The notes below the pieces were generated by a model, which saw nothing but the letters and a program-made list of their open reading frames with translations, had not been told where the DNA came from and did no database searches. The position numbers and the translations under genes are program-made. Positions 7,405-16,407 of a stretch of 64,000 nucleotides of DNA are shown one piece after another (within the stretch, counting starts at the first letter, position 1; each line of letters begins with the position of its first letter). Origin of the DNA: Olivibacter jilunii (GTDB lineage Bacteria > Bacteroidota > Bacteroidia > Sphingobacteriales > Sphingobacteriaceae); NCBI RefSeq assembly GCF_900607235.1, contig NZ_LR027849.1:496001-560000 (forward strand), written 5' to 3'.

Positions 7405-9810
7405 CTAAAATTTCAGTGTGTATTTCCGTGTGGCTTTGGTGTCTATCTCTTGGTTATGGGTGCCATATTTTACTTTACAAGACCCACCATTTTTTGAAAC
7501 GATACTGGCATGCACAATTTTTCCGTTCCGCCATTGCATATCGATGACAAAGCCCCCACGGGCAACTAACCCGTTGACTTCTCCATCGGGCCATTCCTTA
7601 GGCAGGGCGGGAAGCAGCTCGATATAGTGTTCATGACTCTGTAGCAGCATCTCGGAAATGCCGGCACCACCGCCAAAGTTGGCGTCGATCTGGAAAGGTG
7701 GGCAGGTACTGAATAGATTCGAGTAAAGTCCGCCTTCTCCTTTTTTGATGATTTCGGGATCATTGGCATTGCGGAATAGCTTTTTCAACGCGTCATAGGC
7801 CATCGCACTGTTGTGTAATCTGGCCCATAGGTTGATGCGCCAGGTGATAGCCCAGCCAGTACTTTCATTGGTTCTGATGTCCAATGATTTTTGTACCGCC
7901 CTTGCCAGTTCCGGTGTGGATGCATCGCTTATGGTAGTGCCGGGGTACAATCCAAACAGATGGGATACATGACGGTGTTGAGGTTCAGCATCTTCCCAGT
8001 CATGATACCACTCTTGCAAATTGCCTTTTCTGCCTATTTTGTAGGGTGGAAGCTTTGCCAAAGCGTTGGTAACCGCTTCTTGTGTTTTTTTGTCCTTTTT
8101 TAAGATAACAGCTGCTTTCAGGTAGTCGGCAAACAACTCACGGATCATTGCAATATCGGCCGTACTTCCATACAACACGGCACCTTTATAGCCCTTATCA
8201 GTTATGTAGATGTTTTCGGGTGAGGTGGATGGTGCAGTTACTAGATAACCGTCTTTATTGGTCGTGAGAAAGCTCAGGCAGAAATCGACGGCGCCCTTCA
8301 TTAGCGGATATGCCTGCTTGCGTAGGAAGTCGGCATCTGCGGTAAAAGCGAAATGTTCCCATAAATGGGTACTTAACCATACGCCGGCCATTTGCCAGTT
8401 GGCCCAAGAGGGATGCCCTTCGCCAAAATGACCCACCGGATGCGTCATTGCCCAGATATCTGTATTATGGTGGCATACCCAACCATCAGCATTATAATAA
8501 TTTTTAGCCGTGATGGCACCCGTTTGTGCTAGGCGGCCTATAAAATCGAATAAGGGCTGGTGCATTTCGGGAAGGTTAGCGACCTCAGTACCCCAATAGT
8601 TCATCTCGGTATTGATGTTGGTGGTATAGTTGCTGCTCCAAGGCGGTCTTACAATTTCATTCCACAAAGCCTGCAAATTGGTTGGCTGGCCACCGGGTCG
8701 TGAGGAGCTAATCAGTAAATAACGGCTATATTGATAGAAGAGTGCTACGAGGTTGTTATCGCCGTCACCTTTGGCAAAGCGTTCTAGCCTTTCATCCGTA
8801 GGCAAATTTGCTTTCTCCCCGTGTCCTAAATTAATTGAAACGCGGTCAAAATAATGCCGATAGTCCTGAATATGCTTTGCTTGCAATGAGGCGAAGGATT
8901 GCTTTTCTGCTTCCTTCAAGTAAGAAAGCGCTAAATCTAATTCATTCTTTCCTGCCCTGCCCGGATTTTTGTCGAAACCACTGTAACTGGTGGCCATTGA
9001 TAAAAGTAAGACTACCTCTTTGGCGTTCGAAATAGCGAGTGATGAATCTTGCCAACTGGTTTGCCCATCGTTCTTCAATACTTTCAGCATGGAGGCAAAA
9101 CGCATGCTGTTTAGCGTATCATATACCACCGGATTTTTTTCTTTATTACGATAATTAGGCTCGGTATGAATAGGTGCCCAACCGTGCATCCATAAGCTGG
9201 TACTTTGCTTCTTGCTTTTTGAACGCAATAAACTGTTAAAACGGCAAGTAAAATCCAACCTATCTTTACCTTCTGCGGTTAATCGGATGACAATAAGCTG
9301 ATCGGGATGCGAGGCAAAGATTTCCCGACGGTAACTGGTTCCGTTAAGCTGATAGGAAACCCGTGCAATGGCTTGGGAAATATCCAGTTCGCGCCTGAAA
9401 TGAGTGGGAGTACCTTGGTGTTTAAAATGGATCAATAGATTGCCCAAGGGTTCATAAGATTGAGAATAAGCGCCCTGCATAAAGCGAATCAGTGAATCCG
9501 CAGTTTGATAATCTTCGTTAAAGAGTGCTTCCTGTACGGCGGGAAGATGATCCTTGGCTTGTGGGTTAACTTTATTTTCGTCAACAGGCTTGCCCGACCA
9601 AAGCGTTGCTTCATTGAGAGACAGCCGCTCTTCTTGCACGCCACCATAAACCATGGCACCTAAACGGCCATTGCCTAAAGGAAGTGCTTCTTCAAATTTA
9701 CTGGCGGGCTTGCTGTACCAAAGTTTTAAATTATTCTTATTTTGACCTGTAGCACTCTTGCATAGGAAAATAAGTAAAATAATGTGTGTGATAGCATGTT
9801 GTATTTTCAT
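7405..9810 (-). CDS. GH95-family alpha-L-fucosidase-type glycoside hydrolase
   Basis: Secreted glycoside hydrolase of about 801 residues, close to the family length. I choose the ATG at 9810 because it directly gives a signal peptide (MKIQHAITHIILL to ATGQ). The N-terminal beta domain starts with LWYSKPASKFEEALPLGNGR, a GH95 hallmark. The catalytic (alpha/alpha)6 barrel carries TNINTEMNYW (about 397-406), matching the paired Asn of characterised 1,2-alpha-L-fucosidases, then LQEW and HRHVSHLFGLYPG (about 600-625), where the general acid Glu lies, and QIDANFGG (about 710), with the conserved Asp. Family members cleave alpha-1,2-L-fucose or alpha-L-galactose from glycans by inversion. An AraC regulator gene lies just upstream on the same strand. 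Confidence 0.92.
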   Translation of the reverse strand: MKIQHAITHIILLIFLCKSATGQNKNNLKLWYSKPASKFEEALPLGNGRLGAMVYGGVQEERLSLNEATLWSGKPVDENKVNPQAKDHLPAVQEALFNEDYQTADSLIRFMQGAYSQSYEPLGNLLIHFKHQGTPTHFRRELDISQAIARVSYQLNGTSYRREIFASHPDQLIVIRLTAEGKDRLDFTCRFNSLLRSKSKKQSTSLWMHGWAPIHTEPNYRNKEKNPVVYDTLNSMRFASMLKVLKNDGQTSWQDSSLAISNAKEVVLLLSMATSYSGFDKNPGRAGKNELDLALSYLKEAEKQSFASLQAKHIQDYRHYFDRVSINLGHGEKANLPTDERLERFAKGDGDNNLVALFYQYSRYLLISSSRPGGQPTNLQALWNEIVRPPWSSNYTTNINTEMNYWGTEVANLPEMHQPLFDFIGRLAQTGAITAKNYYNADGWVCHHNTDIWAMTHPVGHFGEGHPSWANWQMAGVWLSTHLWEHFAFTADADFLRKQAYPLMKGAVDFCLSFLTTNKDGYLVTAPSTSPENIYITDKGYKGAVLYGSTADIAMIRELFADYLKAAVILKKDKKTQEAVTNALAKLPPYKIGRKGNLQEWYHDWEDAEPQHRHVSHLFGLYPGTTISDASTPELARAVQKSLDIRTNESTGWAITWRINLWARLHNSAMAYDALKKLFRNANDPEIIKKGEGGLYSNLFSTCPPFQIDANFGGGAGISEMLLQSHEHYIELLPALPKEWPDGEVNGLVARGGFVIDMQWRNGKIVHASIVSKNGGSCKVKYGTHNQEIDTKATRKYTLKF

Positions 9811-9937
9811 ATTTAGATCTTGCTGTCCGGTGACGATGCCAGACCGGGTTGTAAGGAACAATACTAAACAATATTGCTTATATCTTTAGCATGGAAATTA
9901 GCAAGATCTTCAGCTATATTAACCAGAGGCAACCCGA

Positions 9938-10804
9938 TTATTCGTGAAATGCTTCTGTTTTACGGCGTTGTATGTCCCTTGGATTTTTGCCGTTGTACTT
10001 CTTATAGATTTTATTAAAATGGCTGGCATCAGTAAAGCCAAGCTTGACAGCAATTTCGTTGATATTATTGCGCCCGTTTTTCAGTAACTGATCAGCGGCT
10101 TTCAGTTTAATTTGTACAATGTGTTGCTGGAGGGATAAGCCACTATGTTTTTTGACGTAAATGCTGATGTAATTAGGTGACATCGAGAAGTGCCTGGCTA
10201 TACTTTCTACACGTACTTTGTCTGCATCAAGCGCATGCAAACGGGTATAGCTCAGAATTTCGCTCAACTTATCTAATTCGGTATTCACCGGGCATTGCGT
10301 GCCAAATTGCGCGGTAGCCTGTGCTCGGGCCAACATCATCATAACGGCTCCAAAGAGCTCGAGTTGCAGTTCACGGCTGTAAGAACATTGATGGGAAAAC
10401 TCGGCCAGCAATATTTGAAGTAAATGTTTAAGTTGATCTTGATCCTTTTTATCCTTAATTAAACTACCATTCATGGAGAAAGGTGATTGTAATAAGGTCT
10501 TAAGGATGTCGAGCCATTTAGCGGTCCTGCTTCCTTCGAGCTTTTCTATGAATAGTTGTTCCGTAAATTTTAGAAATATAAATTTCGAAGGTGCTTCAAT
10601 TTCAAAATAATGCGTATCTTCCGGTCTTAGTAAAAAGACATCACCCATATGATAGGGCGCAACAGCGTCATTAAGCACGTGATTTCCGTTACCTTCTTCT
10701 ATGAAAATGAGTTCATAAAAGTTGTGCTTATGTGCCGGATAACTCCAGGTTTCGGCTTCTAGTCGAAAGATATTGAGCGAATGGTAGCTGTTAAATCTTG
10801 TCAT
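9938..10804 (-). CDS. AraC-family transcriptional regulator
   Basis: Cytoplasmic regulator of 288 residues. The N-terminal cupin-like domain (about 10-100) shows HKHNFYELIFIEEGNG and HMGDVFLLRPEDTHYF, the usual sugar-sensing pattern. The C-terminal AraC HTH pair (about 185-285) ends with FTDASHFNKIYKKYNGKNPRDIQ. It lies upstream of the GH95 gene on the same strand and diverges from the oxidoreductase gene at 10897; both sides have a TAnnTTTG box. It probably senses a sugar and controls the GH95 gene. Confidence 0.88.
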   Translation of the reverse strand: MTRFNSYHSLNIFRLEAETWSYPAHKHNFYELIFIEEGNGNHVLNDAVAPYHMGDVFLLRPEDTHYFEIEAPSKFIFLKFTEQLFIEKLEGSRTAKWLDILKTLLQSPFSMNGSLIKDKKDQDQLKHLLQILLAEFSHQCSYSRELQLELFGAVMMMLARAQATAQFGTQCPVNTELDKLSEILSYTRLHALDADKVRVESIARHFSMSPNYISIYVKKHSGLSLQQHIVQIKLKAADQLLKNGRNNINEIAVKLGFTDASHFNKIYKKYNGKNPRDIQRRKTEAFHE

Positions 10805-10820
10805 CGGGGATTGATTTTTA

Positions 10821-10828
10821 CAAATATA
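10821..10828 (-). promoter_or_regulatory. Bacteroidota -7 promoter box for the AraC gene
   Basis: Read on the minus strand the bases are TATATTTG, a match to TAnnTTTG, 17 bp upstream of the AraC ATG at 10804. The -33 region is not well conserved. Confidence 0.5.
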
Positions 10829-10865
10829 GCATGAAATTGTACTGGTTTCTCTTTCTGTAACCTAC

Positions 10866-10873
10866 TAATTTTG
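10866..10873 (+). promoter_or_regulatory. Bacteroidota -7 promoter box for the oxidoreductase gene
   Basis: TAATTTTG matches TAnnTTTG and ends 23 bp before the ATG at 10897. With the opposite-strand box at 10821-10828 it forms a compact divergent promoter region. Confidence 0.5.
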
Positions 10874-10896
10874 TGATGTACTTAAGGAATAAATAT

Positions 10897-11907
10897 ATGA
10901 AAGCTATAGGATTCAGAACATCGTTACCCGTTGAAGCAGCGGACAGTTTTATTGAGTTTGAAACAGAAAAACCAAGCCCGAAAGGCCGAGACCTTTTAGT
11001 AAAAATAAGCGCTGTATCCGTCAATCCGGTCGACTTCAAGATTCGGCAGAACAGTGCAAAGGATACGGTACTGACAGAGCCAAAAATTATTGGCTGGGAC
11101 GCGGTGGGCGTAGTGGAGGCGGTAGGCGATGCGGCATCTTTATTTAAGGTGGGAGACGAAGTGTACTACGCAGGGGATATTAACCGTGCAGGCAGTAACG
11201 CGGAGTATCAGTTGGTGGATGAACGGATTGTAGGGAATAAACCAAAAAAACTTACTAAGGAGGAAGCCGCAGCTATTCCGTTAACGGCCTTAACCGCTTG
11301 GGAGATTCTCTTCGATCGGCTTCGTATCGGTGAGCGCGACAAGGGCAAATCCGTCTTAATTATCGGCGGAGCCGGTGGGGTTGGCTCAATTGCGATACAA
11401 CTTGCCAAGCACGTGGCGGGACTTACGGTGATTGCAACTGCCTCGCGACCGGAAACAGCTTCGTGGTGCAAGACTCAGGGTGCCGATTATGTAGTTAATC
11501 ATTATAAGCTCGTGGACGAAGTTCGTCAAGCAGGTTTTCAGTATGTCGACTTTATTCTGGATTTCGTGGATACCAATACCTATTGGGATGCAATGGTTGA
11601 ATTGATTAAACCGCAAGGTCATATTGGTTCGATAACCGGATCTGCTACCCCTCTTGCTTTGAATAAATTGAAAGCTAAGAGCGTCAGCTTTTCATGGGAG
11701 TTGATGTACACACGTTCTACCTTCCAGACGGATGATATGATTGAACAACATCATATTCTGAACAAGGTTGCCGATTTATTGGATCGTGGCGTTTTAAAAA
11801 CCACACTAAAAGAAACGCTTAAGGGCTTGTCCGTTACAAATTTTAAGGAAGCACACCAACAGTTGGAAAGTGGAAAAACGATTGGAAAACTGGTTGTCAG
11901 CTTTTAG
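10897..11907 (+). CDS. Zinc-type alcohol dehydrogenase-like / quinone oxidoreductase family protein
   Basis: Medium-chain dehydrogenase/reductase of 336 residues. I choose the ATG at 10897 (MKAIGFRTSL), the normal start for this family, over the upstream GTG. The GroES-like N-terminal domain has VNPVDFKIRQ, and the Rossmann domain has the nucleotide-binding GGAGGVGSIAIQLAK (about 160-174). The cysteine/histidine zinc ligands of true alcohol dehydrogenases are absent, so it is likely an NADPH-dependent quinone or enone reductase of the YhdH/zeta-crystallin group. It diverges from an AraC regulator, ends at a hairpin terminator and probably acts in cytosolic redox detoxification. Confidence 0.88.
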   Translation: MKAIGFRTSLPVEAADSFIEFETEKPSPKGRDLLVKISAVSVNPVDFKIRQNSAKDTVLTEPKIIGWDAVGVVEAVGDAASLFKVGDEVYYAGDINRAGSNAEYQLVDERIVGNKPKKLTKEEAAAIPLTALTAWEILFDRLRIGERDKGKSVLIIGGAGGVGSIAIQLAKHVAGLTVIATASRPETASWCKTQGADYVVNHYKLVDEVRQAGFQYVDFILDFVDTNTYWDAMVELIKPQGHIGSITGSATPLALNKLKAKSVSFSWELMYTRSTFQTDDMIEQHHILNKVADLLDRGVLKTTLKETLKGLSVTNFKEAHQQLESGKTIGKLVVSF

Positions 11908-11932
11908 GTAAATCCCGGCTCGTTCTATTATT

Positions 11933-11967
11933 CTCCCCTAGCTGAAAAGCGGGGAGTTTTGTTTTTT
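11933..11967 (+). terminator. Rho-independent terminator after the oxidoreductase gene
   Basis: Stem CTCCCC (11933-11938) pairs with GGGGAG (11951-11956) around a loop that can add a GC pair, followed by TTTTGTTTTTT. Placed 25 bp after the stop of the plus-strand gene. Confidence 0.8.
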
Positions 11968-12015
11968 GATTCAATGTGAATTTCATTTAGTTGGGGCGTA
12001 GTCAGGTAACTTCGG

Positions 12016-12906
12016 TTAGGATTTTGACAGCGTCCATTGTTTTCGGTATTGTTTGGGCGATATTCCCATTTGCGTGCTAAATAAACGGGAGAAATAGTAA
12101 GGGTCTTCAATACCGATGGCTAAGGCAATTTCAAAGATTCGTCGGTCGGAAAATTGCAAAAGTTGACAGGCATGCTGGATTTTTAAGTGATTAAAGTATT
12201 CAATAGGCGAATATCCCGTTTTTTTGTGGAAGAGATTTGAAAAATGGGATACGGATAGGTGCGCCTGATCAGCGATCTCTTTCAGACTTAATGTTTTATG
12301 AATACTAGTTTTGAGAAAGCGAATAGTGCGATCAACGATATCTTCTGCCTGTTCATCGGGGTGATAGTTGAAACGGTCGTTTAAAAGAAAGGCACTCAGG
12401 TAAAAAGGCATAGTGAGGGCTATAAACTCCATATTTTCCTTACTATAGCCTTGCTGCAGTGTGTTGTATATTTTGGAAAAAAGTGCTAAATGGGGTTCGC
12501 TTCGCATGATCTTATTTTTCTGGGAAAGCATTTTCTCGAAAAGATGGGCGACTATGAGGTCGGCTTGCTTCCCGCCAAAGTGAAGCCAGTAAATTGTCCA
12601 TGGATAGGCTGGATCAGCACGATAGAGGTGTTGCGTTCCGGTAGGGATGATAAGGAAATGATTTGCCTCGATCGGCAGGTCGAAACCATCGATGGTAGCA
12701 CTTCCCCTACCTTCGACGCAATGAATCAATATATGTTCATTTGTCCCTTCGGGACGGTTTCGGTAGTGGTATTTGGCCTTTGGGTAAAAGCCAATATCGG
12801 TAATGTAAAATTCCCTGGTAAGGAACGTGTCCCGGTATTGATTAACGACTTTCGGAGGAATGATGATGGCCTTTTCTCCTTCAAATCCTTCTTTCTTTCT
12901 AATCAT
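12016..12906 (-). CDS. AraC-family transcriptional regulator (cupin sensor)
   Basis: Regulator of 296 residues. The cupin/arabinose-binding domain (about 20-160) includes HYRNRPEGTNEHILIHCVEG and a PTGTQHLYRADP segment, as in AraC-type sugar sensors. The HTH domain (about 190-290) shows LKEIADQAHLSVSHFSNLF and ends DPYYFSRLFSTQMGISPKQYR. It diverges from the long DUF5107-MFS-cytochrome run beginning at 13019, so it is the most likely regulator of that locus, perhaps as an activator responding to its sugar. Confidence 0.88.
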   Translation of the reverse strand: MIRKKEGFEGEKAIIIPPKVVNQYRDTFLTREFYITDIGFYPKAKYHYRNRPEGTNEHILIHCVEGRGSATIDGFDLPIEANHFLIIPTGTQHLYRADPAYPWTIYWLHFGGKQADLIVAHLFEKMLSQKNKIMRSEPHLALFSKIYNTLQQGYSKENMEFIALTMPFYLSAFLLNDRFNYHPDEQAEDIVDRTIRFLKTSIHKTLSLKEIADQAHLSVSHFSNLFHKKTGYSPIEYFNHLKIQHACQLLQFSDRRIFEIALAIGIEDPYYFSRLFSTQMGISPKQYRKQWTLSKS

Positions 12907-12989
12907 AAATTGGTTTAAAATTCCTGCAAGATAGTAATATAATCCATTTTTAAAAACGCTTTCTCCATGCTTCGTGTACCGGTTGACCT

Positions 12990-12997
12990 TAACTTTG
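12990..12997 (+). promoter_or_regulatory. Bacteroidota -7 promoter box before the DUF5107 gene
   Basis: TAACTTTG fits TAnnTTTG and lies 21 bp upstream of the ATG at 13019, a normal distance. It probably drives the DUF5107-MFS transcript and perhaps genes further on. Confidence 0.5.
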
Positions 12998-13018
12998 TCT
13001 CATTAACCGTTATATACT

Positions 13019-16000
13019 ATGCAGACTGAAGTCAAGGTTTGGATCGAAAAAATCAACATACCAACTTATAAAATTGGTGAGGCCGAGAAAAATCCAATGT
13101 TCTTGGAAAAAAGGGTATACCAAGGAAGTAGTGGCGTTGTTTATCCTTATCCGGTGGTGGAAAAGATCTTTGACGAGAAAGAAGATGTGAGCTATGATGC
13201 TGTTTTTCTGGAAAACCAATACCTTAAAGTGATGATACTCCCGGCCCTAGGGGGTAGGGTGCAGATGGCTTATGATAAAGTGAAGGAAAGGCATTTCATC
13301 TATTACAACCACGTCATCAAGCCAGCTTTGGTAGGCCTGACAGGACCCTGGATTTCGGGTGGTATTGAATTCAACTGGCCCCAGCATCATCGCCCCAGTA
13401 CCTTTTTGCCGGTAGAATATACGATTGAGCACGGAGAAAATGGTGAGCAAACGGTGTGGGTCAATGAAGTGGAAATGATGTTCAGAACAAAGGGCAGAGC
13501 CGGATTTAGGCTTTATCCGGGCAGGGCTTACCTGGAGATTGAGGCGCATTTAACGAACAGAACACTTTTTCCGCAGACTTTCTTATGGTGGGCAAACCCT
13601 GCCGTAAAAGTGAACGATCATTATCAATCGATATTTCCGCCGGATGTGCATGCCGTGTACGATCATGGGAAGCGGGATGTCTCTTCTTTTCCGATTGCGA
13701 AAGGGGTATATTATAAAACGGACTATGCTCCGGGAACGGATATTTCACGCTATAAAAACATACCGGTACCCACTTCCTTCATGGCGGTAAATTCAACCTA
13801 TGATTTTATGGGCGGCTATGAACATGACACGCAAGCCGGTATGCTTCATGTGGCCAATCATCATGTAGTGCCGGGTAAAAAACAATGGACTTGGGGTAAT
13901 GCCGACTTCGGAAAGGCCTGGGACCGGAATCTAACGGATACGGATGGTCCGTATATCGAATTAATGACAGGCGCTTTTACGGATAACCAGCCTGATTTTT
14001 CATGGCTACAGCCAAATGAAACCAAGTCTTTCGTGCAGTATTTTATGCCCTATAGTGAAATTGGTGTAGTGAAAAATGCAAATAAGGACATGGCCGTTCA
14101 CTTCGACCTACAGGAGGGACAACTCACGCTAGGTGTTTATGCAAGCGGTGTTTGGGAAGAGGCTCGAATTGTTGTAACTGTAGGTGCTAAACTGATTTTG
14201 GAGCGTACGGTGACGCTTTCGCCAAGCCATAGCTATCAGGAAACCTTAACCAATTCGGATAGGTATGATGCTCTACACGACTACGAATTGCGTGTGTATG
14301 ATTGGGAAGGAGCTTTATTGATTCGTTATGCCCCTGAACGTGCGGAAGAAAAGGAGATCCCGCCGCCGGCAATACCGGCACCCGATCCGAAAGATGTTCC
14401 CTCTACCGAAGAACTGTATTTGCACGGTCTGCACTTGGAACAATATCGACACGCCACTTACGATCCAAGGGCTTACTATCAGGAGGCTCTTCAACGCGAT
14501 CCCAATGATATTCGGAATAACAATGCCATGGGGCTTTGGTTATTGAGAAGAGGCTTGTTTACGGAGGCCCAAGTACATTTTCTGGCAGCGAAAAGCCGAC
14601 TTCTCTCAAGAAATACCAATCCTTACGATAGCGAAGTGCTTTATAACTTGGGCTTGCTCAAGAAGGTAAACGACTCATTGGATGAGGCCTATTCGCTGTT
14701 TTACAAAGCGACCTGGAATGCTGCTTGGAAAGATACTGCGTATCTGATGCTCGCCCGTATAGACGTGGGTAGAAGCGAGTTTAGCAGCGCACTGGAACAT
14801 ATAGACCACTCCCTTGCCAATAATACCACAAGTGGACAAGCACAACATTTGCGCGTGGTCATTTTACGAAAGCTCGGGCGTGTAGAGGAGGCTTTTTCTT
14901 ATGCGAACTTTAGCCTTGAGCTGGACGCTTTTAATTATGCGGTTTATTTTGAAAAATACTTGCTGTTAAAAGAGCGTAACCAAGAACAGGAAGCCGATAG
15001 CCTAATAAGCAATACAGTCGCTTTAATGAATGAGCGAAGCAGTACGTTCATTGAGTATGCGCTGGATTACGTGCAGGCGTATTGTTATGAGGAAGCGCTA
15101 GACTGGTTGGGGTGCTTGGCCGAAAGCCCGGATCCTTTGGTTCATTACCATAAAGGTTATATCGCCTCTTTACAGGCTCGACTCGATTTAGCACATTCGT
15201 TTTTCGAGAAGGCAAGCAGATGCAGTCCTGATTATTGTTTTCCGAATCGGATGGAAGATATGCTGGCACTGGAAAAAGCCTTAACCTTTAACCCAAACGA
15301 TGCCAAGGCGTACTATTATCTGGGTAATTATTGGTATGATAAACGTGTGCACGAAAAGGCCATTCACTGTTGGGAAGAATCGGTTCGTATAGATGCCGGT
15401 TTTCCTACCGTAAAACGGAATTTGGCACTGGCCTTTTATAATAAAAAGAACGAGAGTGAAAAGGCTCTGCGTTTCTTGGAGGAGGCGTTTTTCCTGGATC
15501 GCACTGACGCCCGTATTTTGATGGAGCTGGATCAGCTATATCGCTTACAACAGGTAACGCCACATCAGCGCCTTTCGTTTTTAGCTCAATATGGGGATTT
15601 GGTAGAACAGCGAGACGATTTATACCTTGAACGTATCAGCTTGTTCAATTTATTGCAGCGACATGATGAAGCCTGGCAACAATTGGCATCTCGTAATTTC
15701 CACCCTTGGGAGGGGGGCGAGGGCAAGGTGCCCGGCCAGTACCTGGTGGCCGGACAAGAATTGGCCAAATTAGCGCTGCTTGAAAACCGGCTCGAGGAGG
15801 CCTTGGATTATTTACAGGCCATGCTTTGCTATCCGCCAAATTTGGGTGAAGGCAAACTCCCTAACACCCCGGAAAATGACATCCATTACCTAACCGGATT
15901 GGCCTATAAACGGTTGGAAGAAGAAACGAAAGCAAAAGCGTATTTTGAGCTGGCAACACGGGGGAATGACGAACCCGTACAAGCGATCTTTTATAATGAT

Positions 16001-16369
16001 CCGCAACCCGACAAAATCTTTTACCAAGGATTGGCTTGGATACAATTAGGGGATGAAGAAAAGGCGCGCATGGTATTTAATAGACTGGCGGATTTTAGCG
16101 CTTATCATCTACATGATGTCATTTCAATTGATTACATGGCTGTATCCTTACCGGATCTGTTGGTTTTTGAACAGGATTTGTCGGCCAAGAACCATGTTCA
16201 TTGCCTTTATATGGCTGGATTGGCTCAATTGGGACTAGGCAATACGGATGGGACCGAACATTTTTTCAATCAAGTATTGGAACGTAACAATAGTCATTTG
16301 GGTGCCGTTCTGCATAAACGCATGATCGGTTTCCTGCAGCGTTTCGACGCGCTTTGTGTACCTAGGTAA
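13019..16369 (+). CDS. DUF5107 domain protein with TPR repeats
   Basis: Protein of 1116 residues, the usual size of this Bacteroidota/Actinobacteria family. The N-terminal part (about 1-430) is the beta-rich DUF5107 domain, related in fold to galactose-mutarotase-type sugar-binding domains; phrases such as ILPALGGRVQMAYDK and GGIEFNWPQHHRP fit. The C-terminal two thirds (about 450-1110) are tetratricopeptide-like helical repeats, for example DAKAYYYLGNYWYDKR near 765. No signal peptide, so probably cytoplasmic. It is 38 bp upstream of a sugar porter gene and divergent from an AraC regulator, which suggests a role in sugar handling. Its biochemical role is not established. Confidence 0.88.
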   Translation: MQTEVKVWIEKINIPTYKIGEAEKNPMFLEKRVYQGSSGVVYPYPVVEKIFDEKEDVSYDAVFLENQYLKVMILPALGGRVQMAYDKVKERHFIYYNHVIKPALVGLTGPWISGGIEFNWPQHHRPSTFLPVEYTIEHGENGEQTVWVNEVEMMFRTKGRAGFRLYPGRAYLEIEAHLTNRTLFPQTFLWWANPAVKVNDHYQSIFPPDVHAVYDHGKRDVSSFPIAKGVYYKTDYAPGTDISRYKNIPVPTSFMAVNSTYDFMGGYEHDTQAGMLHVANHHVVPGKKQWTWGNADFGKAWDRNLTDTDGPYIELMTGAFTDNQPDFSWLQPNETKSFVQYFMPYSEIGVVKNANKDMAVHFDLQEGQLTLGVYASGVWEEARIVVTVGAKLILERTVTLSPSHSYQETLTNSDRYDALHDYELRVYDWEGALLIRYAPERAEEKEIPPPAIPAPDPKDVPSTEELYLHGLHLEQYRHATYDPRAYYQEALQRDPNDIRNNNAMGLWLLRRGLFTEAQVHFLAAKSRLLSRNTNPYDSEVLYNLGLLKKVNDSLDEAYSLFYKATWNAAWKDTAYLMLARIDVGRSEFSSALEHIDHSLANNTTSGQAQHLRVVILRKLGRVEEAFSYANFSLELDAFNYAVYFEKYLLLKERNQEQEADSLISNTVALMNERSSTFIEYALDYVQAYCYEEALDWLGCLAESPDPLVHYHKGYIASLQARLDLAHSFFEKASRCSPDYCFPNRMEDMLALEKALTFNPNDAKAYYYLGNYWYDKRVHEKAIHCWEESVRIDAGFPTVKRNLALAFYNKKNESEKALRFLEEAFFLDRTDARILMELDQLYRLQQVTPHQRLSFLAQYGDLVEQRDDLYLERISLFNLLQRHDEAWQQLASRNFHPWEGGEGKVPGQYLVAGQELAKLALLENRLEEALDYLQAMLCYPPNLGEGKLPNTPENDIHYLTGLAYKRLEEETKAKAYFELATRGNDEPVQAIFYNDPQPDKIFYQGLAWIQLGDEEKARMVFNRLADFSAYHLHDVISIDYMAVSLPDLLVFEQDLSAKNHVHCLYMAGLAQLGLGNTDGTEHFFNQVLERNNSHLGAVLHKRMIGFLQRFDALCVPR

Positions 16370-16407
16370 AGAGTAACGAAATACATAGACGATAAAACAG
16401 TATATCG

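Noticed and set aside
12490-12918. 142-residue plus-strand open frame
   Set aside because: Antisense to the AraC regulator, which has clear cupin and HTH motifs.
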